A stretch of DNA of 7,445 nucleotides, from positions 1-7,445 of the forward strand of contig CALGTU010000073.1 in the NCBI GenBank assembly GCA_937901465.1, given 5' to 3'. The translations under genes and the position numbers were made by a program. The notes under the pieces are model-generated. The model saw only the letters and a program-made list of their open reading frames with translations. It was not told the origin of the DNA and did not search any database. This document shows positions 1 through 6,476 of this stretch, piece by piece. This stretch comes from an uncultured Clostridia bacterium. GTDB lineage: Bacteria; Bacillota; Clostridia; Oscillospirales; Ruminococcaceae. The first letter of the stretch is position 1, and the number at the start of each line of letters is the position of its first letter.

Positions 1-782
1 TTGCCTTCAACGTTTGTTCCGATAGGCATACCAAAATCTTCACCGAGAGCAGCTCTTACAGCAGGAGCTGTCTGAACGATAACATACTTGTCAGGATCAG
101 CGATAGCTTCGATAACAGCTGTTGTGTTATCCTTTTCATAGATAGCACCAACGGGGCAGTTTACGATACACTGACCGCATGAGATACATGATGTTTCACC
201 AAGGCCCATTTCAAATGCACTTGAAACGTTTGTTACGAAACCTCTTTCGTTAGCGCCGATAACGCCAACGCCCTGGTTTGCTTCACATACAGCAACGCAA
301 CGACGGCAGAGGATACACTTGTTGTTATCTCTTACCATGTGAGCAGCTGATGTGTCGAGATCGTAAACAGGCTTGTCACCTGCATAGTAATCTTCATCTT
401 CAATGCCGAGATCATAGCAGAGCTTCTGAAGTTCACAGTTGTCTGCTCTTACGCATGAAAGACATTTCTTTTCGTGTGTTGAAAGAATAAGCTGAAGTGT
501 CTTCTTTCTTGAATCGATAACTGCGGGTGAGTTAGTTGTGATAACCATACCTTCAGTTACAGGGTATACACATGATGCTACTATTCTCTTAGGACCTAAA
601 GCATCGCCTCTCTTTTCCTGAGCTTCAACAACACAGATACGGCAAGCGCCGATTGCGTTGATGTCCTTGAGGAAGCAGAGTGTGGGGATGTCGATGTTTG
701 CAATTCTTGCAGCTTCGAGAATAGTCGAGCCCTTAGGCACAGAAACTTCTACGCCATTGATAATTACATTTATATTTTCCAT
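1..782 (-). CDS. hydA: [FeFe] hydrogenase catalytic subunit HydA (partial, C-terminus beyond left edge)
   Basis: This is the N-terminal 260 residues of a group A [FeFe] hydrogenase, which carries electrons from its partner subunits to the H-cluster that makes or oxidises H2. Visible in order: a plant-type [2Fe-2S] domain (C36, C47, C50, C71), the His-Cys3 [4Fe-4S] ligands (H103, C107, C110, C116), and a two-cluster ferredoxin domain (C156/C159/C162/C166 and C199/C202/C205/C209). The opening of the H-cluster domain follows (QTAPAVRAALGEDFG, about 237-251). The spacing matches the clostridial CpI-type enzyme with an offset of about nine residues. The H-cluster cysteine motifs lie outside the window, so catalytic integrity cannot be judged. 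The ATG is set by an AGGAGG at 793-798, which overlaps the hydB stop codon. The gap to hydB is only 14 bases, so the two are co-transcribed and probably translationally coupled. The product is cytoplasmic; no signal or membrane segment is seen. Confidence 0.95.
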   Translation of the reverse strand, partial: MENINVIINGVEVSVPKGSTILEAARIANIDIPTLCFLKDINAIGACRICVVEAQEKRGDALGPKRIVASCVYPVTEGMVITTNSPAVIDSRKKTLQLILSTHEKKCLSCVRADNCELQKLCYDLGIEDEDYYAGDKPVYDLDTSAAHMVRDNNKCILCRRCVAVCEANQGVGVIGANERGFVTNVSSAFEMGLGETSCISCGQCIVNCPVGAIYEKDNTTAVIEAIADPDKYVIVQTAPAVRAALGEDFGMPIGTNVEG

Positions 783-796
783 TAGCTTCTATCCTC

Positions 797-2692
797 CTAC
801 TTCTTGATGATTGCGCCGGGCTTACATACGCCGACACAAGCGCCGCACTTAACGCATTTTTCCTTATCGATTTCCATAGCAGCAAGCTTTTTGCCGGGAG
901 CGATATAGTCTGTTCTTGTGATTGCGTTAGCAGGACACTGCTTAGCACAAACGCCACAACCGATACAGTTGTCCTTGACAATTTCATAGCTGAGAAGATC
1001 GCGACATACGCCGGCTTCACACTTCTTGTCAACAACGTGTGCGATATATTCGTGTCTGAAGTATTTGAGTGTTGAGAGAACAGGGTTAGGAGCTGTCTGA
1101 CCAAGTCCGCAGAGAGCGTTTGCCTTGATGTAGTAGCAGAGTTCTTCGAGCTTGTCGATATCTTCGAGTGTTCCCTGACCCTTTGTGATCTTGTCGAGGA
1201 TTTCAAGAAGTCTTCTTGTACCAACACGACAAGGAGTACATTTACCGCATGATTCATCAACTGTGAATTCAAGGAAGAACTTAGCGATGTCAACCATACA
1301 GTTGTCTTCGTCCATAACGATAAGTCCGCCTGAACCCATCATTGAACCGATAGAAATAAGGTTATCGTAGTCGATAGGAATATCGAGGTGTTCTGCGGGG
1401 ATACATCCGCCTGAAGGACCACCTGTCTGAGCAGCCTTGAATTTCTTTCCGTTAGGAATACCGCCACCGATTTCTTCGATAACAGTTCTGAGTGTTGTAC
1501 CCATAGGAATTTCAACAAGACCTGTGTTGTTGATCTTACCACCAACAGCGAATACCTTTGTTCCTCTTGACTTTTCTGTACCCATTGATGTGAACCAGTC
1601 AGCACCATTGAGGATGATCTGAGGAATGTTAGCGTATGTTTCAACGTTGTTGAGGAGTGTAGGCTTGCCGAAGAGACCCTTTTCAGCAGGGAAAGGAGGA
1701 CGAGGACGAGGTTCGCCTCTGTTACCTTCGATTGATGTCATAAGAGCAGTTTCTTCACCACATACGAATGCACCGGCACCGAGACGGAGACCGATATCGA
1801 ATGAGAAGTCTGTTCCGAAAATATTCTTACCGAGAAGACCCTTTTCACGAGCCTGCTTGATAGCGATTTCAAGACGTTCTACAGCGATAGGATATTCAGC
1901 ACGAACATAGATGTAACCCTGATCAGCGCCGATTGCATAACCAGCGATTGCCATTGCTTCGAGAACAACATGGGGGTCACCTTCGAGAACTGAACGGTCC
2001 ATAAATGCGCCGGGGTCGCCTTCGTCGGCGTTACAAGCAACATACTTCTGGCCTTCCTTAACGATGTTCTTAGCGAGTTTCCACTTCATACCTGTAGGGA
2101 ATCCGCCGCCTCCACGTCCACGGAGACCTGAGTCGAGGATTGTCTGGATAACTTCATCCTGTGACATTTCCTTGAGTGCCTTACCGAGTGCTTCATAACC
2201 GCCTCTGCCGATGTATTCATCGATACATTCAGGGTTGATAACACCACAGTTTCTGAGAGCAACACGATGCTGCTTCTTGTAGAAAGCTGTATCATCGAGA
2301 GCCTTTATTTCATCGCCGTCAACTGTTTCGTCATAGAGATATTCCTTAACAGGATTTCCATCAACGAAATGTTCCTTAACGATACGAGCAATTCTATCTT
2401 CTGTAACCATTGAATAGAATGTGCCTTCGGGGTAAACAATCATAATGGGGCCTAAAGCACAAAGTCCGAAACAACCTGTTTTAACGATCTGAACTTTATC
2501 TGTAAGACCATTTGCGGAAATTTCCTTTTCAAGAGCGTCAATGATTTTCATTGAGCCTGAAGAAGTACAACCTGTACCGCCGCAAACGAGTACATGTCTT
2601 TCATATTTTGAAGATGCGTTGCCATGAGTTCTGAGAGCTACTTCGCCCTCCATCTTGGCTTTGACAACGTTGAGTTCTTCAAGATTTTTCAT
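797..2692 (-). CDS. hydB: NAD(H)-binding NuoF-like subunit HydB of the trimeric [FeFe] hydrogenase
   Basis: This 631-residue flavoprotein subunit is expected to bind FMN and exchange electrons with NAD(H), and probably also with ferredoxin. Domains in order: a thioredoxin-like [2Fe-2S] domain (C37, C42, C74, C78); the NuoF core with the glycine-rich FMN motif GRGGGGFPTG (192-201), ACNADEGDPGAF (219-230) and GAGAFVCGEETAL (305-317); an SLBB-like segment (about 377-440); a [4Fe-4S] site (C482, C485, C488, C528); and a C-terminal two-cluster ferredoxin domain (C576/C579/C582/C586 and C613/C616/C619/C623). Having both the N- and C-terminal iron-sulfur domains fused on matches bifurcating HydB proteins of Clostridia and Thermotoga. 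True bifurcation, as opposed to simple NADH-dependent activity, cannot be proven from sequence. The start has AGGAGG at 2701-2706, eight bases away. It lies 35 bases after hydC and 14 before hydA. Confidence 0.95.
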   Translation of the reverse strand: MKNLEELNVVKAKMEGEVALRTHGNASSKYERHVLVCGGTGCTSSGSMKIIDALEKEISANGLTDKVQIVKTGCFGLCALGPIMIVYPEGTFYSMVTEDRIARIVKEHFVDGNPVKEYLYDETVDGDEIKALDDTAFYKKQHRVALRNCGVINPECIDEYIGRGGYEALGKALKEMSQDEVIQTILDSGLRGRGGGGFPTGMKWKLAKNIVKEGQKYVACNADEGDPGAFMDRSVLEGDPHVVLEAMAIAGYAIGADQGYIYVRAEYPIAVERLEIAIKQAREKGLLGKNIFGTDFSFDIGLRLGAGAFVCGEETALMTSIEGNRGEPRPRPPFPAEKGLFGKPTLLNNVETYANIPQIILNGADWFTSMGTEKSRGTKVFAVGGKINNTGLVEIPMGTTLRTVIEEIGGGIPNGKKFKAAQTGGPSGGCIPAEHLDIPIDYDNLISIGSMMGSGGLIVMDEDNCMVDIAKFFLEFTVDESCGKCTPCRVGTRRLLEILDKITKGQGTLEDIDKLEELCYYIKANALCGLGQTAPNPVLSTLKYFRHEYIAHVVDKKCEAGVCRDLLSYEIVKDNCIGCGVCAKQCPANAITRTDYIAPGKKLAAMEIDKEKCVKCGACVGVCKPGAIIKK

Positions 2693-2727
2693 ATCTTAAT
2701 CCTCCTGTCTGTTTGTAGCAATTGATA

Positions 2728-3222
2728 CTAGTTGTATTTTGCGAGAATGTCATCAAGCATATCGGGTGTGAGTCTTCCATAAACATCTTCGTTTACAGTA
2801 AGAACGGGTGCGAGACCGCAAGCACCGATGCAACGGCATGCTTCAAGTGAAAATTTGCCGTCAGCTGTGCATTCGCCGCCCTGGATACCGAGCTTTTCTA
2901 TGAGTTTTTCATAGAGATCGCCGGCGCCCTTAACGTAGCATGCTGTTCCTAAACATACAGAAATTCTATACTTACCCTTGGGGTAAAGTGAGAACTGTGC
3001 GTAGAATGTTGCAACGCCGTAAATTTTTTCGAGGGGAATACCTGTTCCCTCTGCAATCATTGTCTGTACTTCGATAGGGAGATAACCGTAGATGTCCTGT
3101 GCCTTCTGCATGATAGGCATGAGGCAACCCTGTTCGTCCTTTAACGAAGCAATTACTTCCTTGAGCTGCTTTTCCTGTTCAGGTGTACCATTGAAAGGAG
3201 CAGCCTTTTTCTTAGAACCCAT
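2728..3222 (-). CDS. hydC: NuoE-like [2Fe-2S] subunit HydC of the trimeric [FeFe] hydrogenase
   Basis: This 164-residue thioredoxin-fold ferredoxin is homologous to the 24-kDa NuoE subunit of complex I. It passes electrons between the HydB flavin site and the rest of the hydrogenase. The [2Fe-2S] ligands are visible as C90 and C95 (SVCLGTAC) and C131 and C135 (CIGAC), with an extra C129 just before. The N-terminal helical part carries the family pattern QDIYGYLP and GVATFYAQF (about 42-77). The length is normal. The start is supported by AAGGAGG at 3230-3236, seven bases upstream. It is the first gene of the hydC-hydB-hydA operon, and a minus-strand promoter with a leader of about 90 nt lies upstream. 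Homologous NuoE proteins serve other NADH or formate dehydrogenases, but the neighbours settle the assignment. Confidence 0.95.
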   Translation of the reverse strand: MGSKKKAAPFNGTPEQEKQLKEVIASLKDEQGCLMPIMQKAQDIYGYLPIEVQTMIAEGTGIPLEKIYGVATFYAQFSLYPKGKYRISVCLGTACYVKGAGDLYEKLIEKLGIQGGECTADGKFSLEACRCIGACGLAPVLTVNEDVYGRLTPDMLDDILAKYN

Positions 3223-3249
3223 TGTAGAACCTCCTTGAAAATGTTTTGA

Positions 3250-3271
3250 TTGAGTTATGTATCATACTCAA
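3250..3271. repeat. imperfect inverted repeat in the hydC leader
   Basis: Arms TTGAGT-T-ATG (3250-3259) and CATACTCAA (3263-3271) form nine pairs with one bulged T around a three-base TAT loop. It lies inside the predicted hyd 5' leader, upstream of the ribosome site at 3230-3236. It has no T-tract, so it is not a terminator. It could be an operator for a dimeric regulator or an mRNA hairpin affecting translation or stability. It does not fit the usual Rex or Fur patterns as I know them. The role is inferred; only the symmetry is seen. Confidence 0.5.
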
Positions 3272-3321
3272 CCTGAGAGATTTTGACAGGGCATAGTTAC
3301 CCCATCATTTATACAAAAATA

Positions 3322-3330
3322 ATTATAGCA
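3322..3330 (-). promoter_or_regulatory. extended -10 promoter for the hydCBA operon
   Basis: On the minus strand the sequence reads TGC followed by TATAAT, a full extended -10 element. No good -35 sits 17 bases upstream (TAGCAT), and the nearest TTG-type hexamer (TTGTAG, 3348-3353) would need a 20-base spacer, so the TGn element probably compensates. Transcription would start near 3315, giving a leader of about 90 nt that includes the inverted repeat at 3250-3271. Confidence 0.6.
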
Positions 3331-3421
3331 CAATATATAAAAAAATGCTACAAAAATATATTACAGTTAATTTGTGAATTTTTTGTCGAACTTGCACAAC
3401 GAGCAATACATTTTTTGCCAG

Positions 3422-3441
3422 AAGCCCGTTTTTTCGGGCTT
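3422..3441. other. GC-rich hairpin with T6 loop between divergent promoters
   Basis: AAGCCCG (3422-3428) and CGGGCTT (3435-3441) form a perfect 7-bp stem around a TTTTTT loop. Neither strand has a T-tract after the stem, so it lacks the usual form of an intrinsic terminator. It lies ten bases upstream of the -35 of the pnc promoter and about 95 bases from the hyd -10. It may be an operator, a decayed terminator or a barrier between the divergent units. The function is unknown. Confidence 0.45.
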
Positions 3442-3451
3442 GATAATATAC

Positions 3452-3480
3452 TTGAAAGGTCTACTTTTATGTGGTATAAT
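3452..3480 (+). promoter_or_regulatory. sigma-A promoter for the pncA-pncB-ppa operon
   Basis: TTGAAA (3452-3457), a 17-base spacer and TATAAT (3475-3480) preceded by TGG form a near-consensus housekeeping promoter that also has an extended -10. The predicted start near 3487 leaves a leader of about 23 nt with AAGGGG (3497-3502) ahead of the ATG at 3510. The leader is too short for a riboswitch. Confidence 0.8.
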
Positions 3481-3509
3481 GGTAAAAACTACAGACAAGG
3501 GGTGTTGTT

Positions 3510-4199
3510 ATGATTTTTGAAGAAAAGAAGAATTTTATCACAGAATGCTGTGATGACCTGTCGCTTATTTACGACGACATTTCATCATCTTCCGCTATCA
3601 GCCTTTCGTCACTTGATGCTGAAAAGACAAAACTCTGTATCGTTGATGTGATAAACGGATTTATAAAATGCGGTCCGCTTTCTGATGAAAGTATTTCTGC
3701 GATAATTCCTGAAATCAATCTGCTTTCAAAAGCAGCTTCTGAAAACGTAATGGAAATCATTTCTTTCTACGACAATCACGACGAAAACTCCCCCGAATTC
3801 GAAAGTTTCCCACCACATTGTTTAGAGGGAACCGAAGAAGCCGCTGTTGTTGACGAACTAGATTGGTTGAAAAACTATGAGAAATACAGTTGCTTACCCA
3901 AAAAATCAACAAATGCATTTTTTGAAGACGAAATAAAATCCCTTACATCAGACGATGAAAAAACAGACACTTTCATCGTTGTCGGTGACTGCACGGACAT
4001 ATGCGTCCTTCAGTTTGCACTTGCTTTAAAAGTGAACGCAAATGCAAAAGGAAAAAGGGTAAGGGTTATCGTTCCCATAGATTGCGTTGACACATACGGT
4101 GCGCCTATGCACAACAAAAATCTTATGAATCTGATGTCGCTCAAAATAATGAAGAACAGCGGCATTGAAATCGTTAAAAAAATAAATACTGCGGAGTGA
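3510..4199 (+). CDS. pncA: nicotinamidase (isochorismatase-like cysteine hydrolase)
   Basis: This 229-residue cysteine hydrolase should deaminate nicotinamide to nicotinate, the first step of NAD salvage. The catalytic triad is visible: D46 in CIVDVINGF, K131 in LPKKSTNAF, and nucleophile C165 in GDCTDICV. Metal ligands fit D88 and H90 (YDNHDE) and H103 (FPPHCLEGTEEA). The FPPH-GT block resembles the Bacillus PncA/YueJ type. The N-terminus is about 35-40 residues longer than the usual core start, Ser- and Asp-rich, with C13-C14. ATG 3510 follows AAGGGG by seven bases and a good promoter; no later in-frame start is better placed. The pncB start codon follows the stop by six bases, and pncB makes the enzyme that uses nicotinate, which strongly favours nicotinamidase over other isochorismatase-family activities. 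Confidence 0.88.
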   Translation: MIFEEKKNFITECCDDLSLIYDDISSSSAISLSSLDAEKTKLCIVDVINGFIKCGPLSDESISAIIPEINLLSKAASENVMEIISFYDNHDENSPEFESFPPHCLEGTEEAAVVDELDWLKNYEKYSCLPKKSTNAFFEDEIKSLTSDDEKTDTFIVVGDCTDICVLQFALALKVNANAKGKRVRVIVPIDCVDTYGAPMHNKNLMNLMSLKIMKNSGIEIVKKINTAE

Positions 4200-4205
4200 T
4201 GAAAA

Positions 4206-5645
4206 ATGAATTCTCGCAACCTTACAATGCTCGTTGACTTTTATGAAATCACTATGGCAAACGGTTTTTTCGAAAACGGAATTGCTGATAAAACCGCTTG
4301 TTTTGATATGTTTTTCAGAAGCGTTCCCGATAAGGGCGGATTTGCCATAATGGCAGGTGTCGGTCAGATGATTGAATACCTCAAAAACATTCATTTTGAT
4401 GATGATGACATCGAGTTTTTAAGAAGTAAAAATCTATTCTGTGAGGAATTTTTAGAGTATCTTAAAACCTTTAAATTCTCCTGCGATGTATGGGCTGTTC
4501 CCGAGGGTACTCCTATCTTTCCCGGCGAACCGATTGTTACCGTTAAAGGTCCCGTTATTCAGGCACAGTTTATTGAAACAATGGTGCTTTTATCAATAAA
4601 TCACCAGAGCCTTATTGCAACAAAAGCAAACAGAATTGTCAGGGCGGCAGACGGCAGACCCGTTATGGAATTTGGTTCAAGAAGAGCACAAGGATATGAC
4701 GGTGCGATATATGGCGCAAGAGCGGCATATATCGGCGGATGTGCAGGAACCGCGTGCGCTATCGCCGATAAGGATATGGGTGTTTCTGCTATGGGAACAA
4801 TGGCACACAGCTGGGTTCAGATGTTCCCGACAGAACTTGACGCTTTCAGGGCTTATGCAAAGGTTTATCCCGATAGTTCAACATTTCTGGTTGACACCTA
4901 TAACGTTGTTAAATCAGGTGTTCCCAACGCAATAACTGTTTTTAAGGAACTCCGCGAAAAAGGACATAAGGGTGGCGGAATAAGAATAGACAGCGGAGAT
5001 ATAACCTATCTTTCAAAAAAAGCAAGAAAAATGCTTGATGACGCAGGTCTTGACGATGTAAAAATCGTTGCTTCAAATTCACTTGATGAATATATAATAA
5101 GAGACCTTCTGATACAGGGTGCGAAGATTGATACATTTGGCGTCGGCGAACGACTTGTAACATCAAAATCAGAGCCTGTTTTCGGCGGTGTATATAAGCT
5201 TTCCGCTATTGAAGAAAATGGCGAACTTGTTCCGAGAATAAAAATTTCTGAAAATGTAGGAAAGATTACAAATCCCGCACACAAAGCCGTTTGGCGACTT
5301 TTTGACAACGAGACGGGAAAGGCAATAGCCGATGTTATCACACTTGCCAACGAAATAATCGATGACAGCAAGCCTTATGTGATTTTTGACCCGATTCAGA
5401 CATTCAAGAGAAAGACTGTAAAGAATTTTACAGCGAAAAAATTACAGGAACAGATTTTCAGAAACGGCGAATGTATCTATCCCGATTACACAGCCGACGA
5501 ACTGAAAAAATACTGCGAAACACAACTTGAAACAATCTGGGACGAAGTAAAGCGTTTTGAAAATCCCCATGAATATTATGTTGACCTTTCGCAGAAACTC
5601 TATGATATAAAGCATAGCATGCTTGATAAATACTTTGACAATTAA
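4206..5645 (+). CDS. pncB: nicotinate phosphoribosyltransferase
   Basis: This enzyme joins nicotinate to PRPP, coupled to ATP hydrolysis, giving nicotinate mononucleotide and PPi, the committed step of Preiss-Handler NAD salvage. At 479 residues it has the normal length for the Firmicutes-type enzyme. Signatures seen: the N-terminal LTMLVDFYEITMANGFF (6-22), EFGSRRAQGYDGA (155-167), GTMAHSW with the likely phosphorylated H201, LVDTYNV (228-234), RIDSGD (260-265), SNSLDEY (290-296) and the phosphate-binding FGVGERLVTS (311-320). GGAG at 4193-4196 lies inside the end of pncA and sets the ATG nine bases later. An ATG at 4199 is out of frame. Six bases separate it from pncA and 13 from ppa, so one transcript is expected. 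No key residue appears lost. The product is cytoplasmic. Confidence 0.96.
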   Translation: MNSRNLTMLVDFYEITMANGFFENGIADKTACFDMFFRSVPDKGGFAIMAGVGQMIEYLKNIHFDDDDIEFLRSKNLFCEEFLEYLKTFKFSCDVWAVPEGTPIFPGEPIVTVKGPVIQAQFIETMVLLSINHQSLIATKANRIVRAADGRPVMEFGSRRAQGYDGAIYGARAAYIGGCAGTACAIADKDMGVSAMGTMAHSWVQMFPTELDAFRAYAKVYPDSSTFLVDTYNVVKSGVPNAITVFKELREKGHKGGGIRIDSGDITYLSKKARKMLDDAGLDDVKIVASNSLDEYIIRDLLIQGAKIDTFGVGERLVTSKSEPVFGGVYKLSAIEENGELVPRIKISENVGKITNPAHKAVWRLFDNETGKAIADVITLANEIIDDSKPYVIFDPIQTFKRKTVKNFTAKKLQEQIFRNGECIYPDYTADELKKYCETQLETIWDEVKRFENPHEYYVDLSQKLYDIKHSMLDKYFDN

Positions 5646-5658
5646 AGGAGAATGAAAA

Positions 5659-6198
5659 ATGAACATCTGGCACGACATATCACCCGACCGCATAATGAAA
5701 GACGACTTCTATGCGGTAATAGAAATCTCAAAGGGCAGTAAAATCAAATACGAACTCGACAAAGAAACAGGCGTTTTGAAACTCGACAGAATACTCTATA
5801 CATCGACACACTATCCCGCTAACTACGGATTTGTTCCGAGAAGTTTCGCAGAAGACGGAGACCCTCTCGATGTTCTCGTTCTCTGTTCTGAAATCATAGC
5901 ACCTATGTCGCTCGTAAGATGCTATCCTATAGGGGTTATCTGTATGCTCGATAACGGCGACCCTGACTATAAGGTAATCGCCATTCCTTTTGAAGACCCG
6001 ACATATAACACTTATAAGGATATCAGTGAACTTCCTGTTCATATTTTCGAAGAAATGTCACATTTCTTCAAAGTTTATAAGACACTCGAAGGAAAAGAAA
6101 CAGCTATCGATGAAATTCTCGGAAGAGAAAAGGCTGTTTCTATCGTTGATGACTCTATCGACAGATATATCGGAAAATTCTGTCGTGCAAGAGGATAA
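5659..6198 (+). CDS. ppa: soluble inorganic pyrophosphatase, family I
   Basis: It hydrolyses PPi to two phosphates in the cytoplasm, using Mg2+. The protein has 179 residues, close to the usual bacterial length of about 175. Active-site residues align with the E. coli enzyme: E22, K30-Y31-E32, R44, Y56, the signature DGDPLDVLV (D66, D68, D71), D98, D103, K105 and Y140-K141. AAGGAG (5645-5650) begins at the pncB stop and lies eight bases before the ATG; another ATG at 5652 is out of frame. The position right after pncB suggests it removes the PPi made by nicotinate phosphoribosyltransferase and, later in the pathway, by the adenylyltransferase step, which pulls NAD synthesis forward. It may also be the housekeeping pyrophosphatase of the cell; the window does not show whether another exists. 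A strong terminator follows. Confidence 0.97.
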   Translation: MNIWHDISPDRIMKDDFYAVIEISKGSKIKYELDKETGVLKLDRILYTSTHYPANYGFVPRSFAEDGDPLDVLVLCSEIIAPMSLVRCYPIGVICMLDNGDPDYKVIAIPFEDPTYNTYKDISELPVHIFEEMSHFFKVYKTLEGKETAIDEILGREKAVSIVDDSIDRYIGKFCRARG

Positions 6199-6207
6199 TT
6201 TGTCGGA

Positions 6208-6253
6208 GGGAGTGCTTTTTACGGCACTCCCCTTAATTTTTTTATATTTTTTT
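6208..6253 (+). terminator. intrinsic terminator of the pnc-ppa operon
   Basis: GGGAGTGC (6208-6215) pairs perfectly with GCACTCCC (6224-6231) around an 8-base loop, followed by a T-rich tail (6237-6253). It starts ten bases after the ppa stop codon, so the operon ends here and the tRNA gene has its own promoter. Confidence 0.9.
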
Positions 6254-6264
6254 GAAATTAGCTA

Positions 6265-6293
6265 TTGACAAGAGGTTTTCATAGTGATATAAT
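6265..6293 (+). promoter_or_regulatory. full-consensus sigma-A promoter for the tRNA-fMet gene
   Basis: TTGACA (6265-6270), exactly 17 bases, then TATAAT (6288-6293) preceded by TGA: both hexamers match consensus and an extended -10 is present. The start would fall near 6300, about 19 bases before the mature tRNA. Such a strong promoter suits a stable RNA gene. Confidence 0.92.
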
Positions 6294-6318
6294 AAATAAG
6301 CACTCTAAAATTTTATAT

Positions 6319-6395
<77 letters not shown>

Positions 6396-6400
6396 ATAGT

Positions 6401-6433
6401 AAAAAGCCACGCAGATGCGTGGCTTTTTAATTT
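6401..6433 (+). terminator. intrinsic terminator after tRNA-fMet
   Basis: AAAAAGCCACGC (6401-6412) pairs perfectly with GCGTGGCTTTTT (6417-6428) around an AGAT loop. A T-rich tail continues to 6433. The A-rich left arm allows some function on the other strand too. It begins five bases after the tRNA CCA end and separates the tRNA from the NADAR gene. Confidence 0.93.
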
Positions 6434-6476
6434 TTAAAAAGATTTTAAAATTATTAAAGAAAAGGATGATAAAAAA

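Noticed and set aside
733..1293. Long minus-strand frame of 186 codons in another frame
   Set aside because: It lies within hydB and the start of hydA, whose iron-sulfur motifs prove the true frame. Its product is Ser/Thr-rich without recognisable domains.
3383..3399. TTGT-N9-ACAA, considered as a Rex operator
   Set aside because: Only the outer four bases on each side are symmetric, and the length and inner bases do not fit the usual 18-base Rex pattern.
3487..3509. Possible NAD-type riboswitch before pncA
   Set aside because: The predicted leader is only about 23 nt, too short for an aptamer, and no structure is present.
3283..3513. 76-codon plus-strand frame with a TTG start between the divergent operons
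   Set aside because: It covers both promoter regions, starts without a ribosome site, has no family features, and overlaps the pncA start. It is best read as non-coding.
4026..4394. Minus-strand frame of 122 codons
   Set aside because: It lies opposite the 3' end of pncA and the start of pncB, both supported by motifs and ribosome sites.
5990..6268. Plus-strand frame of 92 codons running past ppa
   Set aside because: It overlaps ppa out of frame and ends inside the terminator and T-rich tail.
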